A DNA stretch of 64,000 nt from Billgrantia zhangzhouensis (GCF_021404465.1 NZ_JABFTT010000007.1:62001-126000), one strand, 5' to 3'; positions 1 to 8,000 are shown, numbered from the stretch's first letter. A program made the numbers and translations. Notes: generated by a model not told the origin, from the letters alone.

Positions 1-1
1 G

Positions 2-88
2 TTGTTTCGACGACGCGTTACATACCATGAGCGCGGATGCCGCCACGGCATGGTGCGCTTGAATCTGTCTCACGGAGCCAAAGCATGA
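2..88 (+). CDS. C-terminal end of an unidentified upstream gene (partial)
   Basis: A reading frame enters from the left edge and ends in a TGA at 86-88. It overlaps the ATG of the next reading frame in the ATGA arrangement typical of co-translated genes, which is the main reason to believe it. The visible 28 residues are basic and match no family I recognise. Since the next frame is a citryl-CoA lyase remnant, this may be an operon partner of that gene, but this is inference. The sequence to the left would decide. Confidence 0.3.
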   Translation: MFRRRVTYHERGCRHGMVRLNLSHGAKA

Positions 89-261
89 AGATCGGGCGCG
101 AGACAATTCCAAGAACCGCCATCAGTACCTCGGGCGCCGACACCATCTTGGTGCACGGCAAAGACCTCAGCGGCGAACTGGTCGGCCGGATCTCCTTCAA
201 CGATTACTTCCTGATGCCGCTCGACGGCCAGCCGACCAACGACACCATGACACAACGATAA
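85..261 (+). pseudogene. Citryl-CoA lyase / citrate synthase-like N-terminal fragment
   Basis: This 58-residue frame reads like the first exposed segment of citrate-synthase-family citryl-CoA lyases: a TAIS segment, then ILVHGKDLSGELVGRISFND at residues 21-40 and a MPLDGQP turn. Intact family members continue for over 200 more residues with the catalytic His and Asp. Here the frame stops after eight unrelated residues and the next gene begins 50 bases later. I therefore call it a truncated remnant. It may still be translated as a short peptide, since its ATG overlaps the stop of the preceding frame. The family call rests on remembered consensus, not on a search. Confidence 0.5.
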
Positions 262-310
262 ACAACCGGCCGGGCGGCGCTGCCAGCCCGGACCGCACAG
301 GAGCCCAGCC

Positions 311-1252
311 ATGTTCGAATTGCCCAATAAAGACGACATCGTGCCCCATGGCATCCCACGGACCCCGAACGACATCACCGAGATCGTGCTCAAGGCGATG
401 AGCCATACCAAGGACGACCGGCTGAGGGAGATCCTCACGGCGCTGGTTCGTCACCTGCACGCCTTCGGCCGCGAGGTGAAGCTGAGCGAGGAGGAGTTCA
501 TGGCCGCCATCAACGCCGTGACCCGGCTCGGCCATCTCACGCGGGATCGTCACAACGAAACCATGGTGATGTCCGACGCCCTAGGGTTCTCCACCTTGGT
601 GATGATTCTCAATCAGGAGCGTGATCCGGAGCAGATCTCACCGGCCCTGCTGGGGCCCTTCTACAGCCGCAAGGACCCGGAGTACCCGCTCGGTTTCAAC
701 ATATCCCGGGATACGCCGAAGGCGAGCGACACACCGCTGTTCGTCTCCGGCCGGGTGACGAGCCGCGACGGCACGCCGCTGTCGGGCGCCCTGGTGGAAG
801 TGTGGCACGCCTCGCCGGAGGGCCTCTACGAGAACCAGGACGACTCCCAGCCGGCCCTCAACCTGCGCGGCAAGTTCCGCACCGACACTGAGGGGCGCTA
901 TCACTTCCGCACCATTCGCCCGGCCAGTTACCCGATTCCCACCCACGGCATCGTCGGTGAAATGCTCAAGGCGCAGAGCCGCCATCCGTATCGTGCCGCG
1001 CACTTGCATTTCACCGTTTCCGCCGAGGGACACCGGACCCTGGTGACGCAGATCTTTCCCAAGGATGATCCCTTCCTCGAATCGGACTGTGTGTTCGGCG
1101 TCACCAGCGCCGACCTGGCCATGGAATTTCCCATGCACGACGACGGTCGGGCGCCCGATCCCGATGTGCACGGTCCCTACTGCACGCTCGAGGTCGATTT
1201 CGACCTTTCCCCCGGGGTATCGCGGCTACCGGCATCGCCCATCGATTCCTGA
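311..1252 (+). CDS. Intradiol ring-cleavage dioxygenase (catechol/hydroxyquinol 1,2-dioxygenase family)
   Basis: A 313-residue non-heme Fe(III) dioxygenase that cleaves catechol-type rings between the two hydroxyls to give muconate-type products in the cytoplasm. The N-terminal helical dimerisation domain (about 1-105) is followed by the beta-sandwich catalytic domain. The four iron ligands are visible: Tyr173 (GLYENQ), Tyr207 (SYPIPT), His231 and His233 (RAAHLHF). LLGPFY at 114-118 and VEVWHASPEG at 162-171 are family hallmarks. An AGGAG lies 7 bases before the ATG. The long N-terminal domain fits the hydroxyquinol 1,2-dioxygenase subgroup better than the protocatechuate type, but substrate cannot be settled by eye. 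The gene precedes a TRAP transporter and a RutE-like nitroreductase, so the imported compound may be an aromatic acid. Confidence 0.88.
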   Translation: MFELPNKDDIVPHGIPRTPNDITEIVLKAMSHTKDDRLREILTALVRHLHAFGREVKLSEEEFMAAINAVTRLGHLTRDRHNETMVMSDALGFSTLVMILNQERDPEQISPALLGPFYSRKDPEYPLGFNISRDTPKASDTPLFVSGRVTSRDGTPLSGALVEVWHASPEGLYENQDDSQPALNLRGKFRTDTEGRYHFRTIRPASYPIPTHGIVGEMLKAQSRHPYRAAHLHFTVSAEGHRTLVTQIFPKDDPFLESDCVFGVTSADLAMEFPMHDDGRAPDPDVHGPYCTLEVDFDLSPGVSRLPASPIDS

Positions 1253-1311
1253 ACCGCGGCTCCCGCAAGGACGCCGCAGCATAACAACAACCCCAATACG
1301 AGACGCCAACG

Positions 1312-2433
1312 ATGACACATCCCAAGCACAACACCGTCAAACCGTTCACCGTATCGCCGGTAAAGACCCTGGGCGTCATGACGCTGGCCGCGGCCCTGCT
1401 TCCCGCCAGTGCCAACGCGGTGGAGACCATCGACCTGACCGTGGGCTCGAGCCACCCGACCACCATCCCCTGGGTGGGCATGATTCCCGAGGTCTTCATT
1501 CCCAAGGTCAACGAGATCCTGGCGGAAGAAGGCGAGTACGAAGTGAGCTGGACGGAAGCCTACGCCGGCCAGCTCTACGGCACCAACGCCACGCTCACCT
1601 CGATCCAGGATGGCATCGCCGACATCGGCTGGGTATTCAGCTATCTCGAGCCATCGCGCATGCCGCTGGCCCAGATCAGCGCCTATACGCCGTTCACCAC
1701 CAGTGACCCTGAGCTGATGCTCGACGTGATGAATGACCTGGTGCGCTCGGTAGAGGAGTTCCGCGCGGAGTGGGAGGATCACGACCTGGTGTTCCTCGGC
1801 GCGACCGCCTCGGATACCTACGACATCTACACCAACTTCCCGGTGGAGAGCCTCGACGACCTGGAAGGGGCGCGCATCTCCGCGCCCGGCGTGCTCGGCG
1901 TGTGGCTCGAGCCAGTCGGCGCGGTGCCCGTCGACGGCACCCTGGCGAGCTACTACACCGACATCCAGACTGGTGTCTCCCAGGGTGTGGTGGGGCTTGC
2001 CACGGGCAACCTGCCGGCGCGCATCTACGAGGTGGCGCCCTACGTCACCCAGGTCAATCTCGGCGTGGTCTTCTCCGGGGGGCTTGCCATCAATCGGTTC
2101 ACCTGGGACGGCCTGCCGGAGCCGGTGCAGGAGGCCCTGAAGGAAGCTGGGGAGACCTACACCCGCGCCCACGGCCGCGACCTGGCCGAACGCTACGAGA
2201 GCTCGCTCGAGCGCATGGTCGAGCTGGGTGCCGATCAGAGCACGCCGGTGCAGGTCCAGGCGCTCTCCGACGCGGAGCGTCAGCAGTGGATCGACGGCAT
2301 GCCCGGCCTGGCGCAGCAATGGGTCGAGCGCAACGAAGGGCGCGGCCTGCCTGCCCGGGAACTCCTCAATACCTACATGGATGCCATGCGCGAGCGTGGC
2401 CACGAGCCGGAACTGGCCTGGGACCGCAACTGA
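1312..2433 (+). CDS. dctP: TRAP transporter substrate-binding protein, DctP family
   Basis: A 373-residue periplasmic binding protein of the TRAP system, which delivers an organic acid to the DctQM permease. Residues 1-36 form a signal peptide with a hydrophobic stretch (LGVMTLAAALL) and an ANA cleavage site. The mature part has DctP features: the VGSSHP start, a central AGQLYGTN segment and a late NLGVVFSGGLAINRF strand. It lies 59 bases after the dioxygenase and 49 bases before dctQ. No strong ribosome site precedes the ATG. The ligand is unknown; the neighbouring ring-cleavage dioxygenase suggests an aromatic acid, which is inference. Confidence 0.88.
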   Translation: MTHPKHNTVKPFTVSPVKTLGVMTLAAALLPASANAVETIDLTVGSSHPTTIPWVGMIPEVFIPKVNEILAEEGEYEVSWTEAYAGQLYGTNATLTSIQDGIADIGWVFSYLEPSRMPLAQISAYTPFTTSDPELMLDVMNDLVRSVEEFRAEWEDHDLVFLGATASDTYDIYTNFPVESLDDLEGARISAPGVLGVWLEPVGAVPVDGTLASYYTDIQTGVSQGVVGLATGNLPARIYEVAPYVTQVNLGVVFSGGLAINRFTWDGLPEPVQEALKEAGETYTRAHGRDLAERYESSLERMVELGADQSTPVQVQALSDAERQQWIDGMPGLAQQWVERNEGRGLPARELLNTYMDAMRERGHEPELAWDRN

Positions 2434-2434
2434 T

Positions 2435-2459
2435 CGGCAACGCTCGGTCGGCGTTGCCG
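2435..2459 (+). promoter_or_regulatory. Inverted repeat between dctP and dctQ
   Basis: CGGCAACGC (2435-2443) and GCGTTGCCG (2451-2459) form a perfect 9-bp stem with a 7-base loop, starting one base after the dctP stop. No T-run follows, so it is more likely an RNA-stabilising or attenuating hairpin than a full terminator. Similar hairpins occur at the same place in the other three TRAP operons here. Confidence 0.6.
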
Positions 2460-2482
2460 GCCGGGCCTGAGGAGTCGGGGCA

Positions 2483-3064
2483 ATGACCTTTTCCTTCAAG
2501 ACGCTGGTGCTGGGGCGTCGGCTCGGCGGCGGCCATCACAATAGCCTGTTCGGCTACCTGGTGGATGGACTCAATGCGGTGGGTTCGCTACTGATCTTCT
2601 CGATCATGGCCATGATCGTAGTGGACGTGCTGTCGCGCAACCTGCTCAACAAGCCCATTGCCGGCGTGGCAGAACTGGTGGCGGCCTCCATCGTCATGAT
2701 CGTGTTCCTGCAGCTGCCCAGCACCCTGCGCCACGGCCGCATGGCCCAGGCCGATATCTTTATCCAGGGCTTCACCGTGCGCCATCCGCGCATCGGCCAC
2801 GGTTTGCAGACACTCTTCTACCTGGCGGGAGCCTACATGCTGATGGTGGTCTACCAGGGCGCGCTGCCCACCTTTCTGCGCGCCTGGGAGCGCAATCAGT
2901 TCATGGGCGTGGAGGGGGTGTTCACCTTTCCCGTCTGGCCCATCCGCCTGGTGGTGATCGCCTGTGCGGCCATCACCCTGCTGCAGTATCTGCTGCTGGC
3001 GCTCCAGGCTCTGGTGTGGGCGGTCAAGGGCGCCGCGCCGGACGCCGAGGAGGAGCGCTCATGA
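2483..3064 (+). CDS. dctQ: TRAP transporter small permease, DctQ family
   Basis: A 193-residue inner-membrane protein with four predicted hydrophobic segments (about 35-55, 70-90, 110-130 and 155-175), the DctQ layout. It partners the large DctM permease in a Na+-dependent TRAP transporter. The segment VDVLSRNLLNKPIAGVAELV is the usual DctQ signature after the first helix. A GGAGTCGGGG lies just upstream of the ATG. Its stop overlaps the dctM start by four bases (ATGA), implying translational coupling. Confidence 0.87.
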   Translation: MTFSFKTLVLGRRLGGGHHNSLFGYLVDGLNAVGSLLIFSIMAMIVVDVLSRNLLNKPIAGVAELVAASIVMIVFLQLPSTLRHGRMAQADIFIQGFTVRHPRIGHGLQTLFYLAGAYMLMVVYQGALPTFLRAWERNQFMGVEGVFTFPVWPIRLVVIACAAITLLQYLLLALQALVWAVKGAAPDAEEERS

Positions 3065-4401
3065 GCGGCATCGAAATCGGTATCGTGGCGGTGGGCCTGA
3101 TGCTGGCGTTGATCTACTTCGGCATGCATATCAGCATCGCCCTGATGCTGGTCTCCTTCCTTTCCATCTCGACCCTGCGCAACCCGGAGCTGGCCACGCG
3201 CATGGTAGCCGCTGCGGCTAACGATTCGCTGAGCAGCTATCTCTACGGCGTGGTGCCACTGTTCGTGCTGATGGGCCTGCTGGTGGTGGTCTCGGGCGTA
3301 GGCCGGGACACCTTCGATGTCTTTCAGTGGCTGACCCGCCGAATTCGCGGTGGGCTGGGTGTGGCCACCGTCGGCGCCAACGGCATCTTCGCCTCGATCA
3401 CCGGCATCAGCGTGGCCTCGGCGGCGGTGTTCACCAAGGTGGCGGTGCCGGAGATGCGCCGCCACGGCTATACGCCCAAGTTCTCGGTCGGTGTGGTGGC
3501 GGGCAGCTCCGTGCTTGGCATGCTGATTCCTCCGTCGCTGTTGATGATCGTCTACGGTGTGCTGGCGGAGCAGTCGGTGGGGCGCATGTTCATTGCCGGC
3601 ATCATCCCCGGCATTCTGCTGGCGGTGACCTTCTGCATCACGATCCTGCTGCTCGCCTATTTGCGACCCGGCTTCATGATGCAGGGAGCGGCCAGCGTGA
3701 ACGGTGGGGCTCCGCCGGGGGGCGCCGAGCGCGAGGCGGAGTCGGGCATGTCGCTGGCGTTCAAGCTGGTGCCCATTCTGGCGCTGATGGCCCTGGTGCT
3801 GGGTGGTCTGTACAGCGGCTTCTTCACGCCGACGGAGGCTGGCGGTGTGGGCGCCTGCGGTGCGTTGCTGCTGGCGCTGCTCAAGCGTCGCCTCAGCCCG
3901 GCCAAGTTCTATCAGGTGCTGGGCGAGACCGGGCACGTGGCGGTCTCGATCCTGTTCCTGATTCTCGCCGCTTCGCTATACAGCCGCATGCTGGCGCTGA
4001 CCGGCCTGCCGATGGCCATCGCCCAGTGGGTCACGGCCATGGAACTGACCGCCTATCATTTCCTCTTTCTCTACCTGCTGGTGGTGATCCTGATGGGCTG
4101 CATCATCGACTCGGTGTCGATCATGCTGATCGTGCTGCCCATCGTGCTGCCCATCGCCCAGTTCTTCGGCATGGACCTGATCTGGTTCGGCGTGATTACC
4201 GTGGTGGCAGTGGAAATCGGTCTGATAACACCGCCGTTCGGTATCTCGGTCTATACGGTCAACGCGGCGCTCAATGATCGCAGCGTGCCGGTCAAGGAGA
4301 TCTTCAAGGGGGTCGTACCGTTCTTCGCTGCGATGCTGGTGGTGCTGTTCATCCTGGCGCTGTTCCCGGTGCTTTCCACCTATCTGGCCTATCGCTACTG
4401 A
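3061..4401 (+). CDS. dctM: TRAP transporter large permease, DctM family
   Basis: A 446-residue polytopic inner-membrane protein, the transport subunit of the first TRAP system. The ATG at 3061 overlaps the dctQ stop and gives the usual DctM N-terminus; a longer frame from 3016 would lie inside dctQ. Diagnostic segments are LMGLLVVVSG, GVVAGSSVLGMLIPPSLLMI, SGFFTPTEAGGVGACGALLL and the late LITPPFGISVYTVNAAL. These recur in the other DctM proteins of this window. The operon continues with the nitroreductase 31 bases downstream. Confidence 0.92.
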   Translation: MSGIEIGIVAVGLMLALIYFGMHISIALMLVSFLSISTLRNPELATRMVAAAANDSLSSYLYGVVPLFVLMGLLVVVSGVGRDTFDVFQWLTRRIRGGLGVATVGANGIFASITGISVASAAVFTKVAVPEMRRHGYTPKFSVGVVAGSSVLGMLIPPSLLMIVYGVLAEQSVGRMFIAGIIPGILLAVTFCITILLLAYLRPGFMMQGAASVNGGAPPGGAEREAESGMSLAFKLVPILALMALVLGGLYSGFFTPTEAGGVGACGALLLALLKRRLSPAKFYQVLGETGHVAVSILFLILAASLYSRMLALTGLPMAIAQWVTAMELTAYHFLFLYLLVVILMGCIIDSVSIMLIVLPIVLPIAQFFGMDLIWFGVITVVAVEIGLITPPFGISVYTVNAALNDRSVPVKEIFKGVVPFFAAMLVVLFILALFPVLSTYLAYRY

Positions 4402-4432
4402 ACCGCAACGACCGACGACAAGGAGAGACGAC

Positions 4433-5032
4433 ATGATTTCAGGGGTATTGAGCCAGCCGGCGCTCGACCAGCTGTTTCGGGAGGCACGCACGCACGCCTA
4501 CTGGCGGGATCGTCCCGTCGAGGATGCCACCCTGCGCGAGCTGTACGATTTGGCCAGGATGGCGCCCACCAGCGTCAATTGCAATCCGCTGCGCATCCTG
4601 TTCCTGCGCACCCGGCAGGCCAAGGAGAAGCTAATGCCCGCGCTGAAGGAGGGCAATCGGCGCAAGGTGGCGGAGGCGCCGGTAACGGCCATTCTCGCCT
4701 ACGACCGTCGCTTCCACGACCACTTGCCGGAGCTCTTTCCCCATGTGGATGCCAGGGCCTGGTTCGTCGGCGACGAGCCTTACCGGGAGGAGACCGCCTT
4801 TCGCAACGCCAGCCTGCAAGGTGGCTACTTCATCCTGGCGGCGCGAGCGCTGGGGCTCGATGTGGGTCCGCTTTCCGGCTTCGACAACGACATGGTCGAC
4901 GGGCTGTTCTTCGCCGAGCGTTACCCCAACTATCGCAGCAATTTTTTGTGCAATCTAGGCTACGGCGACACGGCCAAGCTGCATCCGCGCGGTCCGCGCC
5001 TCTCCTTCGAGCAGGCCTGCCTGCTACTGTAG
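4433..5032 (+). CDS. Nitroreductase-family protein, RutE/HadB-like (malonic semialdehyde reductase-like)
   Basis: A 199-residue FMN-dependent oxidoreductase. It has the compact RutE layout: LYDLARMAPTSVNCNPLRIL near residues 40-60, then RNASLQGGYFILAARALGLD and a C-terminal LCNLGYGD block. RutE reduces 3-oxopropanoate (malonic semialdehyde) to 3-hydroxypropionate in pyrimidine breakdown. No other rut gene is present, so here it more likely handles another small aldehyde or enone from the ring-cleavage pathway; this is inference. An AAGGAGAG precedes the ATG by 5 bases. It is the last gene of the TRAP operon and is followed by a clear terminator. Confidence 0.82.
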   Translation: MISGVLSQPALDQLFREARTHAYWRDRPVEDATLRELYDLARMAPTSVNCNPLRILFLRTRQAKEKLMPALKEGNRRKVAEAPVTAILAYDRRFHDHLPELFPHVDARAWFVGDEPYREETAFRNASLQGGYFILAARALGLDVGPLSGFDNDMVDGLFFAERYPNYRSNFLCNLGYGDTAKLHPRGPRLSFEQACLLL

Positions 5033-5056
5033 TTCCGGCTTGGCGGGGTATGCGAA

Positions 5057-5080
5057 AACGGCCACCCGAAGGTGGCCGTT
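5057..5080. terminator. Convergent intrinsic terminator
   Basis: AACGGCCACC (5057-5066), loop CGAA, and GGTGGCCGTT (5071-5080) make a perfect 10-bp stem with a stable tetraloop. It lies between the stop of the nitroreductase on the plus strand and the stop of the zinc-ribbon gene on the minus strand. Read on the minus strand, a short T-run (GTTTTC) follows the stem, so it is best suited to ending the minus-strand gene but may serve both. Confidence 0.75.
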
Positions 5081-5090
5081 GCGATCGGGC

Positions 5091-5348
5091 TCAAAGGCTG
5101 GGCCTGGGCCCGGTGGCTGCCAATACAGCCTTGAGGTGGGCGAGATCACGCGAGATGTCGGTCTCGATGAACTCCGCCAGCAGTCGCTCGGCCTCATGCT
5201 GGGCCGCCTGCTCTACATACTTGGCATAGGTGATGACGGCGGCGCTGCAATAACGACAGACGAGCACGTCCGTTGGTTTCGGATTGCCGTGCCAGAAATT
5301 GCTGCCATTGCATTCGGGACATGCCACTTTCCTTGTGCGCTGAAACAT
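5091..5348 (-). CDS. Small zinc-ribbon protein of unknown function
   Basis: An 85-residue protein with a four-cysteine zinc knuckle, Cys10-x2-Cys13 and Cys31-x2-Cys34, followed by an acidic helical tail (about 38-75). The ATG at 5348 is chosen because AGGAGG lies 4 bases upstream; a longer frame has no ribosome site and runs into the FAH remnant. The four-Cys layout suggests a structural zinc site and perhaps nucleic-acid or protein binding. No family name is assigned. Confidence 0.6.
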   Translation of the reverse strand: MFQRTRKVACPECNGSNFWHGNPKPTDVLVCRYCSAAVITYAKYVEQAAQHEAERLLAEFIETDISRDLAHLKAVLAATGPRPSL

Positions 5349-5415
5349 TCGGCCTCCTGCCTGACGTTCGATGGTTGACGTGAATGACTCTACCACGAAA
5401 ACGATGAAGGTCACG

Positions 5416-5625
5416 TTACCGCTCTCGACATGGCGCCTGCGTCGAGGCGGTCTTGGCCGCATGGGCGACCAGCTGCGGGAAGCTGAAGATCATGTCGGGG
5501 CTGGCCTCCGGCTCGCCGCACTCCTCGTCGTTGAGGCTTACGGTCAGCGGCAGATGAACCTTGTCCTCCTGCCAGGCGTCGCCCAGTTCCCCGAGACGTC
5601 CACGCTTGTTATTGACGCAACGGCG
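5416..5625 (-). pseudogene. Fumarylacetoacetate hydrolase family fragment
   Basis: An open stretch bounded by TAG (5626-5628) and TAA (5416-5418) on the minus strand encodes LGELGDAWQEDKVHLPLTVS and then DMIFSFPQLVAHAAKT. These match a contiguous internal block of FAH-family hydrolases (family form: GEAWRDGKVHLPLTV, then DMTFDFPTLIAHAAKT). The metal-binding N-terminal part and the GSGTVSN block after AHAAKT are absent. No start codon or ribosome site is present. This is a remnant of an aromatic-degradation gene of the homogentisate type. Confidence 0.65.
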
Positions 5626-5646
5626 CTATAAGTTCGTCAAATACAA
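5624..5646 (-). promoter_or_regulatory. Putative IclR-type operator upstream of the Old Yellow Enzyme gene
   Basis: Read on the minus strand, this contains TTGTATTTGACGAAC, which matches the motif at 12201-12228 (TTGTATTTAACGAA) in 13 of its first 14 bases. It lies about 40 bases before the ATG at 5685. It is the most degenerate of five related sites on its distal side, where TGTT is replaced by TATA. Confidence 0.45.
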
Positions 5647-5684
5647 CCATCTTCGAAAATATCGAGTTTTATGAGGAAGGTAGC

Positions 5685-6881
5685 ATGACAGAGCCTAATA
5701 CGATTAAGGCCGCGGCACAGAATGAACCTGCCCTTCTCCAGCCATTGAGCTTGCGGGGACTGACGTTAAAGAACCGTATGGTTGTCTCGCCCATGTGTCA
5801 GCACTCTGCGGTAGATGGGGTTGTGCAGGACTGGCACATCGTCCATTACGGCAAGTTCGTCCTGGGTGGTGCGGCACTGGTGCTTACCGAAAGCACAGCA
5901 GTCAGCAGTGACAGCCGAGTCGGGATCGCGGATCTGGGAATCTGGTCCGACGATCATGTGCCGGGGTTGAAGCGACTAAGCGATTTCGCCCATGCCAACG
6001 GCGCAGCCTTTGGTATCCAACTGGCCCATGCGGGGCGCAAGGCTTTTTCCGAGCCCCTCTGGGAAGGGGGGAGAGCGCTAAGCACCGATGCGCTCGACGT
6101 CAGCGGCCTCGCCTGGCGCCGTGTGGGGCCAAGCGCCATCGCGGCCAGTGGCGAATGGTCCGAGCCCGAGGCGCTGACGCTGGAAGAGATTGACGAGATC
6201 CGGGAGGATTTCGTGGCGGCTGCCCGGCGGGCCGAAAGGGCGGGCGCCGATGTGATTGAACTGCATTTCGGCCATGGTTACTTGCTAGCCAGTTTTCTGT
6301 CGCCCCTCTCGAACCAAAGAACCGACACATATGGTGGACCGCGGGAAAACCGGATGCGCTTTGCGGTGGAAACGGCGCAAGCGGTGCGTGAGGTCTGGCC
6401 AAACGACAAACCCCTGTTTGCTCGGCTGTCCTGTCTCGATGGAGCAGAAGGTAGTTGGGGAATGGAGGATACCGTGGCACTGGCCCAGTCCCTGAAAGCG
6501 GTCGGTGTCGACGTGATCGATTGCTCCTCGGGCGGGCTTACTGAAGAGACGCGGCGCAGCAACGTGCCTCGCGGCATTGGCTTTCAGGTGCCCTTCGCCG
6601 AGGAGGTGCGCCACCGTGCCAGGATCATCACACAGGCCGTCGGTATCATCCTGACACCCGAGCAGGCCAATGAGATCGTGGCCAGCGGCAAGGCGGATCT
6701 GGTCGCGCTCGGCCGCGAGGTGTTGCGTACGCCCTATTGGCCCGCTGAAGCGACGCGTTCGCTGAGCGGGCCTGGGGATTACAGCGCCTGGCCGTTGCAA
6801 CACCGCGAGTGGCTAGTCCGTAGACACAAGGTGCTGGATCGCCTGCGCACACCCGAGAATGACGCATCAGAAGATGGATAA
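5685..6881 (+). CDS. NADH:flavin oxidoreductase, Old Yellow Enzyme (YqjM/NamA-like)
   Basis: A 398-residue FMN-dependent ene-reductase that reduces the C=C bond of alpha,beta-unsaturated carbonyl compounds using NAD(P)H. It has the TIM-barrel marks of the YqjM class: Cys38 in SPMCQHSAVDG, IQLAHAGRKA at 111-120, the substrate-binding pair His194/His197 in LHFGHGYLL, and SPLSNQRTDTYGG with ENR at 206-223. The usual HAAHGYL is HFGHGYL here, a small active-site change. A GAGGAAGG ribosome site sits 4 bases before the ATG. It faces an SDR and an IclR regulator and carries a putative operator, so it probably works in the same pathway as the flavoprotein at 10345. Confidence 0.88.
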   Translation: MTEPNTIKAAAQNEPALLQPLSLRGLTLKNRMVVSPMCQHSAVDGVVQDWHIVHYGKFVLGGAALVLTESTAVSSDSRVGIADLGIWSDDHVPGLKRLSDFAHANGAAFGIQLAHAGRKAFSEPLWEGGRALSTDALDVSGLAWRRVGPSAIAASGEWSEPEALTLEEIDEIREDFVAAARRAERAGADVIELHFGHGYLLASFLSPLSNQRTDTYGGPRENRMRFAVETAQAVREVWPNDKPLFARLSCLDGAEGSWGMEDTVALAQSLKAVGVDVIDCSSGGLTEETRRSNVPRGIGFQVPFAEEVRHRARIITQAVGIILTPEQANEIVASGKADLVALGREVLRTPYWPAEATRSLSGPGDYSAWPLQHREWLVRRHKVLDRLRTPENDASEDG

Positions 6882-6931
6882 AGAGGAGAAAGAGCAGGTC
6901 AGGCGGTTTGGCTTGTTGACAGCCTCTCGTA

Positions 6932-7160
6932 ATCGAACGCTACCACGGCTCGCGCATGGAAGGCGTCACCTGTGACGAAGTGCCGGTGGACGGAATCGTT
7001 GAGTTCTGGTTTCGCAACAGGGAAGAGGCGGCTGAGCTCTATGCCTGCGACATCGTGGCCCAGACATAGGAGCTCGCCAAGGTTTTCCTCGACGCGATTA
7101 CTCCCTGTTTGGTCGAGACACGCAAGTCATATGAGGCGAGCGTGGCCGTGTACCAGAAGG
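6932..7160 (+). pseudogene. EthD-domain protein remnant with in-frame stop
   Basis: Reading from 6932 gives SRMEGVTCDEVPVDGIVEFW, then FRNREEAAELY, a TAG at 7067-7069, and ELAKVFLDAITPCLVETR on the other side. The DGIVEFWF-REEAAELY block and the C-terminal FLD-TP-LV stretch are typical of short EthD proteins of catabolic clusters. There is no start codon in frame, and the stop interrupts the middle of the domain, so the gene is broken. Its 3' end runs into the hairpin at 7156-7183. Confidence 0.55.
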
Positions 7161-7183
7161 CCTGGTGCGTGTACCAGGCCTTC
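7156..7183 (-). terminator. Hairpin just past the SDR stop, probable terminator
   Basis: GAAGGCCTGGT (7156-7166) and ACCAGGCCTTC (7173-7183) form a perfect 11-bp stem with a 6-base loop. It starts 7 bases beyond the stop of the minus-strand SDR gene. No good T-run follows on the minus strand; a weak one (CGTTTC) follows on the plus strand. The position favours transcription stopping there. Confidence 0.5.
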
Positions 7184-7190
7184 CATCGTT

Positions 7191-7937
7191 TCAGGTGGTC
7201 AGGTAACCGCCATCCACGACGATGGTTGTGCCAGTCACATAAGACGACATGTCCGAGGCGAGAAAGACCACTGGGCCGACGATTTCGTTTGGGTCGCCGA
7301 AGCGCCCCATCGGAATGCGCGATAGAAAGCGCTCCCGCCGCTCGTCATTGTTGCGGGTGGCCTCGGTCATCGGAGTAACCAGCGTGCCAGGGGCCACGGC
7401 ATTGACACGTACCCCGTCCTTGCCAAGCTCAGCTGCGAGGTTCTGGGTCAGCATCTTCACTGCCGATTTCGAGGTCGAGTAGGAGATCGATGTGGCTGTC
7501 GAAACAAAGGAAGCAATAGATGCCATGTTGATGATTCCACCTTTGGTCTTTCGCAGCGTAGGCACGAAGGGAAGAATCATGTTGAGTGTGCCGTCGAGAT
7601 TGACGTTCATGCCTAATGCCCATGTCTCACGGACATCGGGGCTATCGATCGTATTGCGTGGACAGACACCCGCATTGTTGACCAGCAACGACACGTCACC
7701 GTGTTGATCGACGGTTTCCGCCAGTGCAATACAGGCCTCGGCATTCGTGACATCCAGAGCATAGGCCCAGGCCTCGCTTCCAATGCTACGGATCTCCTCG
7801 GCCGTCTTCTCGGCGTTCTCCAGCCGAATATCAACGAGAATGACCCGCGCCCCCTCTTTGGCAAGACCCTTGGCGATGCAGGCGCCAACACCTTGTCCGG
7901 CCCCCGTTACGATGGCCAGTCTATCTTTTAATTTCAC
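7191..7937 (-). CDS. Short-chain dehydrogenase/reductase (SDR)
   Basis: A 248-residue classical SDR that oxidises or reduces a carbonyl/alcohol with NAD(P). The cofactor loop TGAGQGVG is at 11-18, an Asp ending the second strand (LVDIR) suggests NAD(H) preference, LLVNNAGV follows, and the catalytic Ser140, Tyr153 and Lys157 (YSTSK) are intact. The C-terminus has the usual VDGGYL block. I choose the GTG at 7937 because GAGGAG lies 9 bases upstream; a TTG at 7976 would add 13 residues without a ribosome site. A putative IclR operator lies about 70 bases upstream. It probably interconverts a hydroxyl and a ketone in the pathway of the neighbouring ene-reductase and flavoprotein. Confidence 0.87.
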   Translation of the reverse strand: MKLKDRLAIVTGAGQGVGACIAKGLAKEGARVILVDIRLENAEKTAEEIRSIGSEAWAYALDVTNAEACIALAETVDQHGDVSLLVNNAGVCPRNTIDSPDVRETWALGMNVNLDGTLNMILPFVPTLRKTKGGIINMASIASFVSTATSISYSTSKSAVKMLTQNLAAELGKDGVRVNAVAPGTLVTPMTEATRNNDERRERFLSRIPMGRFGDPNEIVGPVVFLASDMSSYVTGTTIVVDGGYLTT

Positions 7938-8000
7938 CTGATGAATCTCCTCGCGTATGTGGGCCAAGCGGCTCAATATACCGAAGATTATACTTTAGAT

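Noticed and set aside
6972-7325. 117-codon plus-strand frame downstream of the Old Yellow Enzyme
   Set aside because: It runs in a different frame from the EthD remnant, crosses a hairpin and enters the antisense of the SDR gene; no domain is recognisable.
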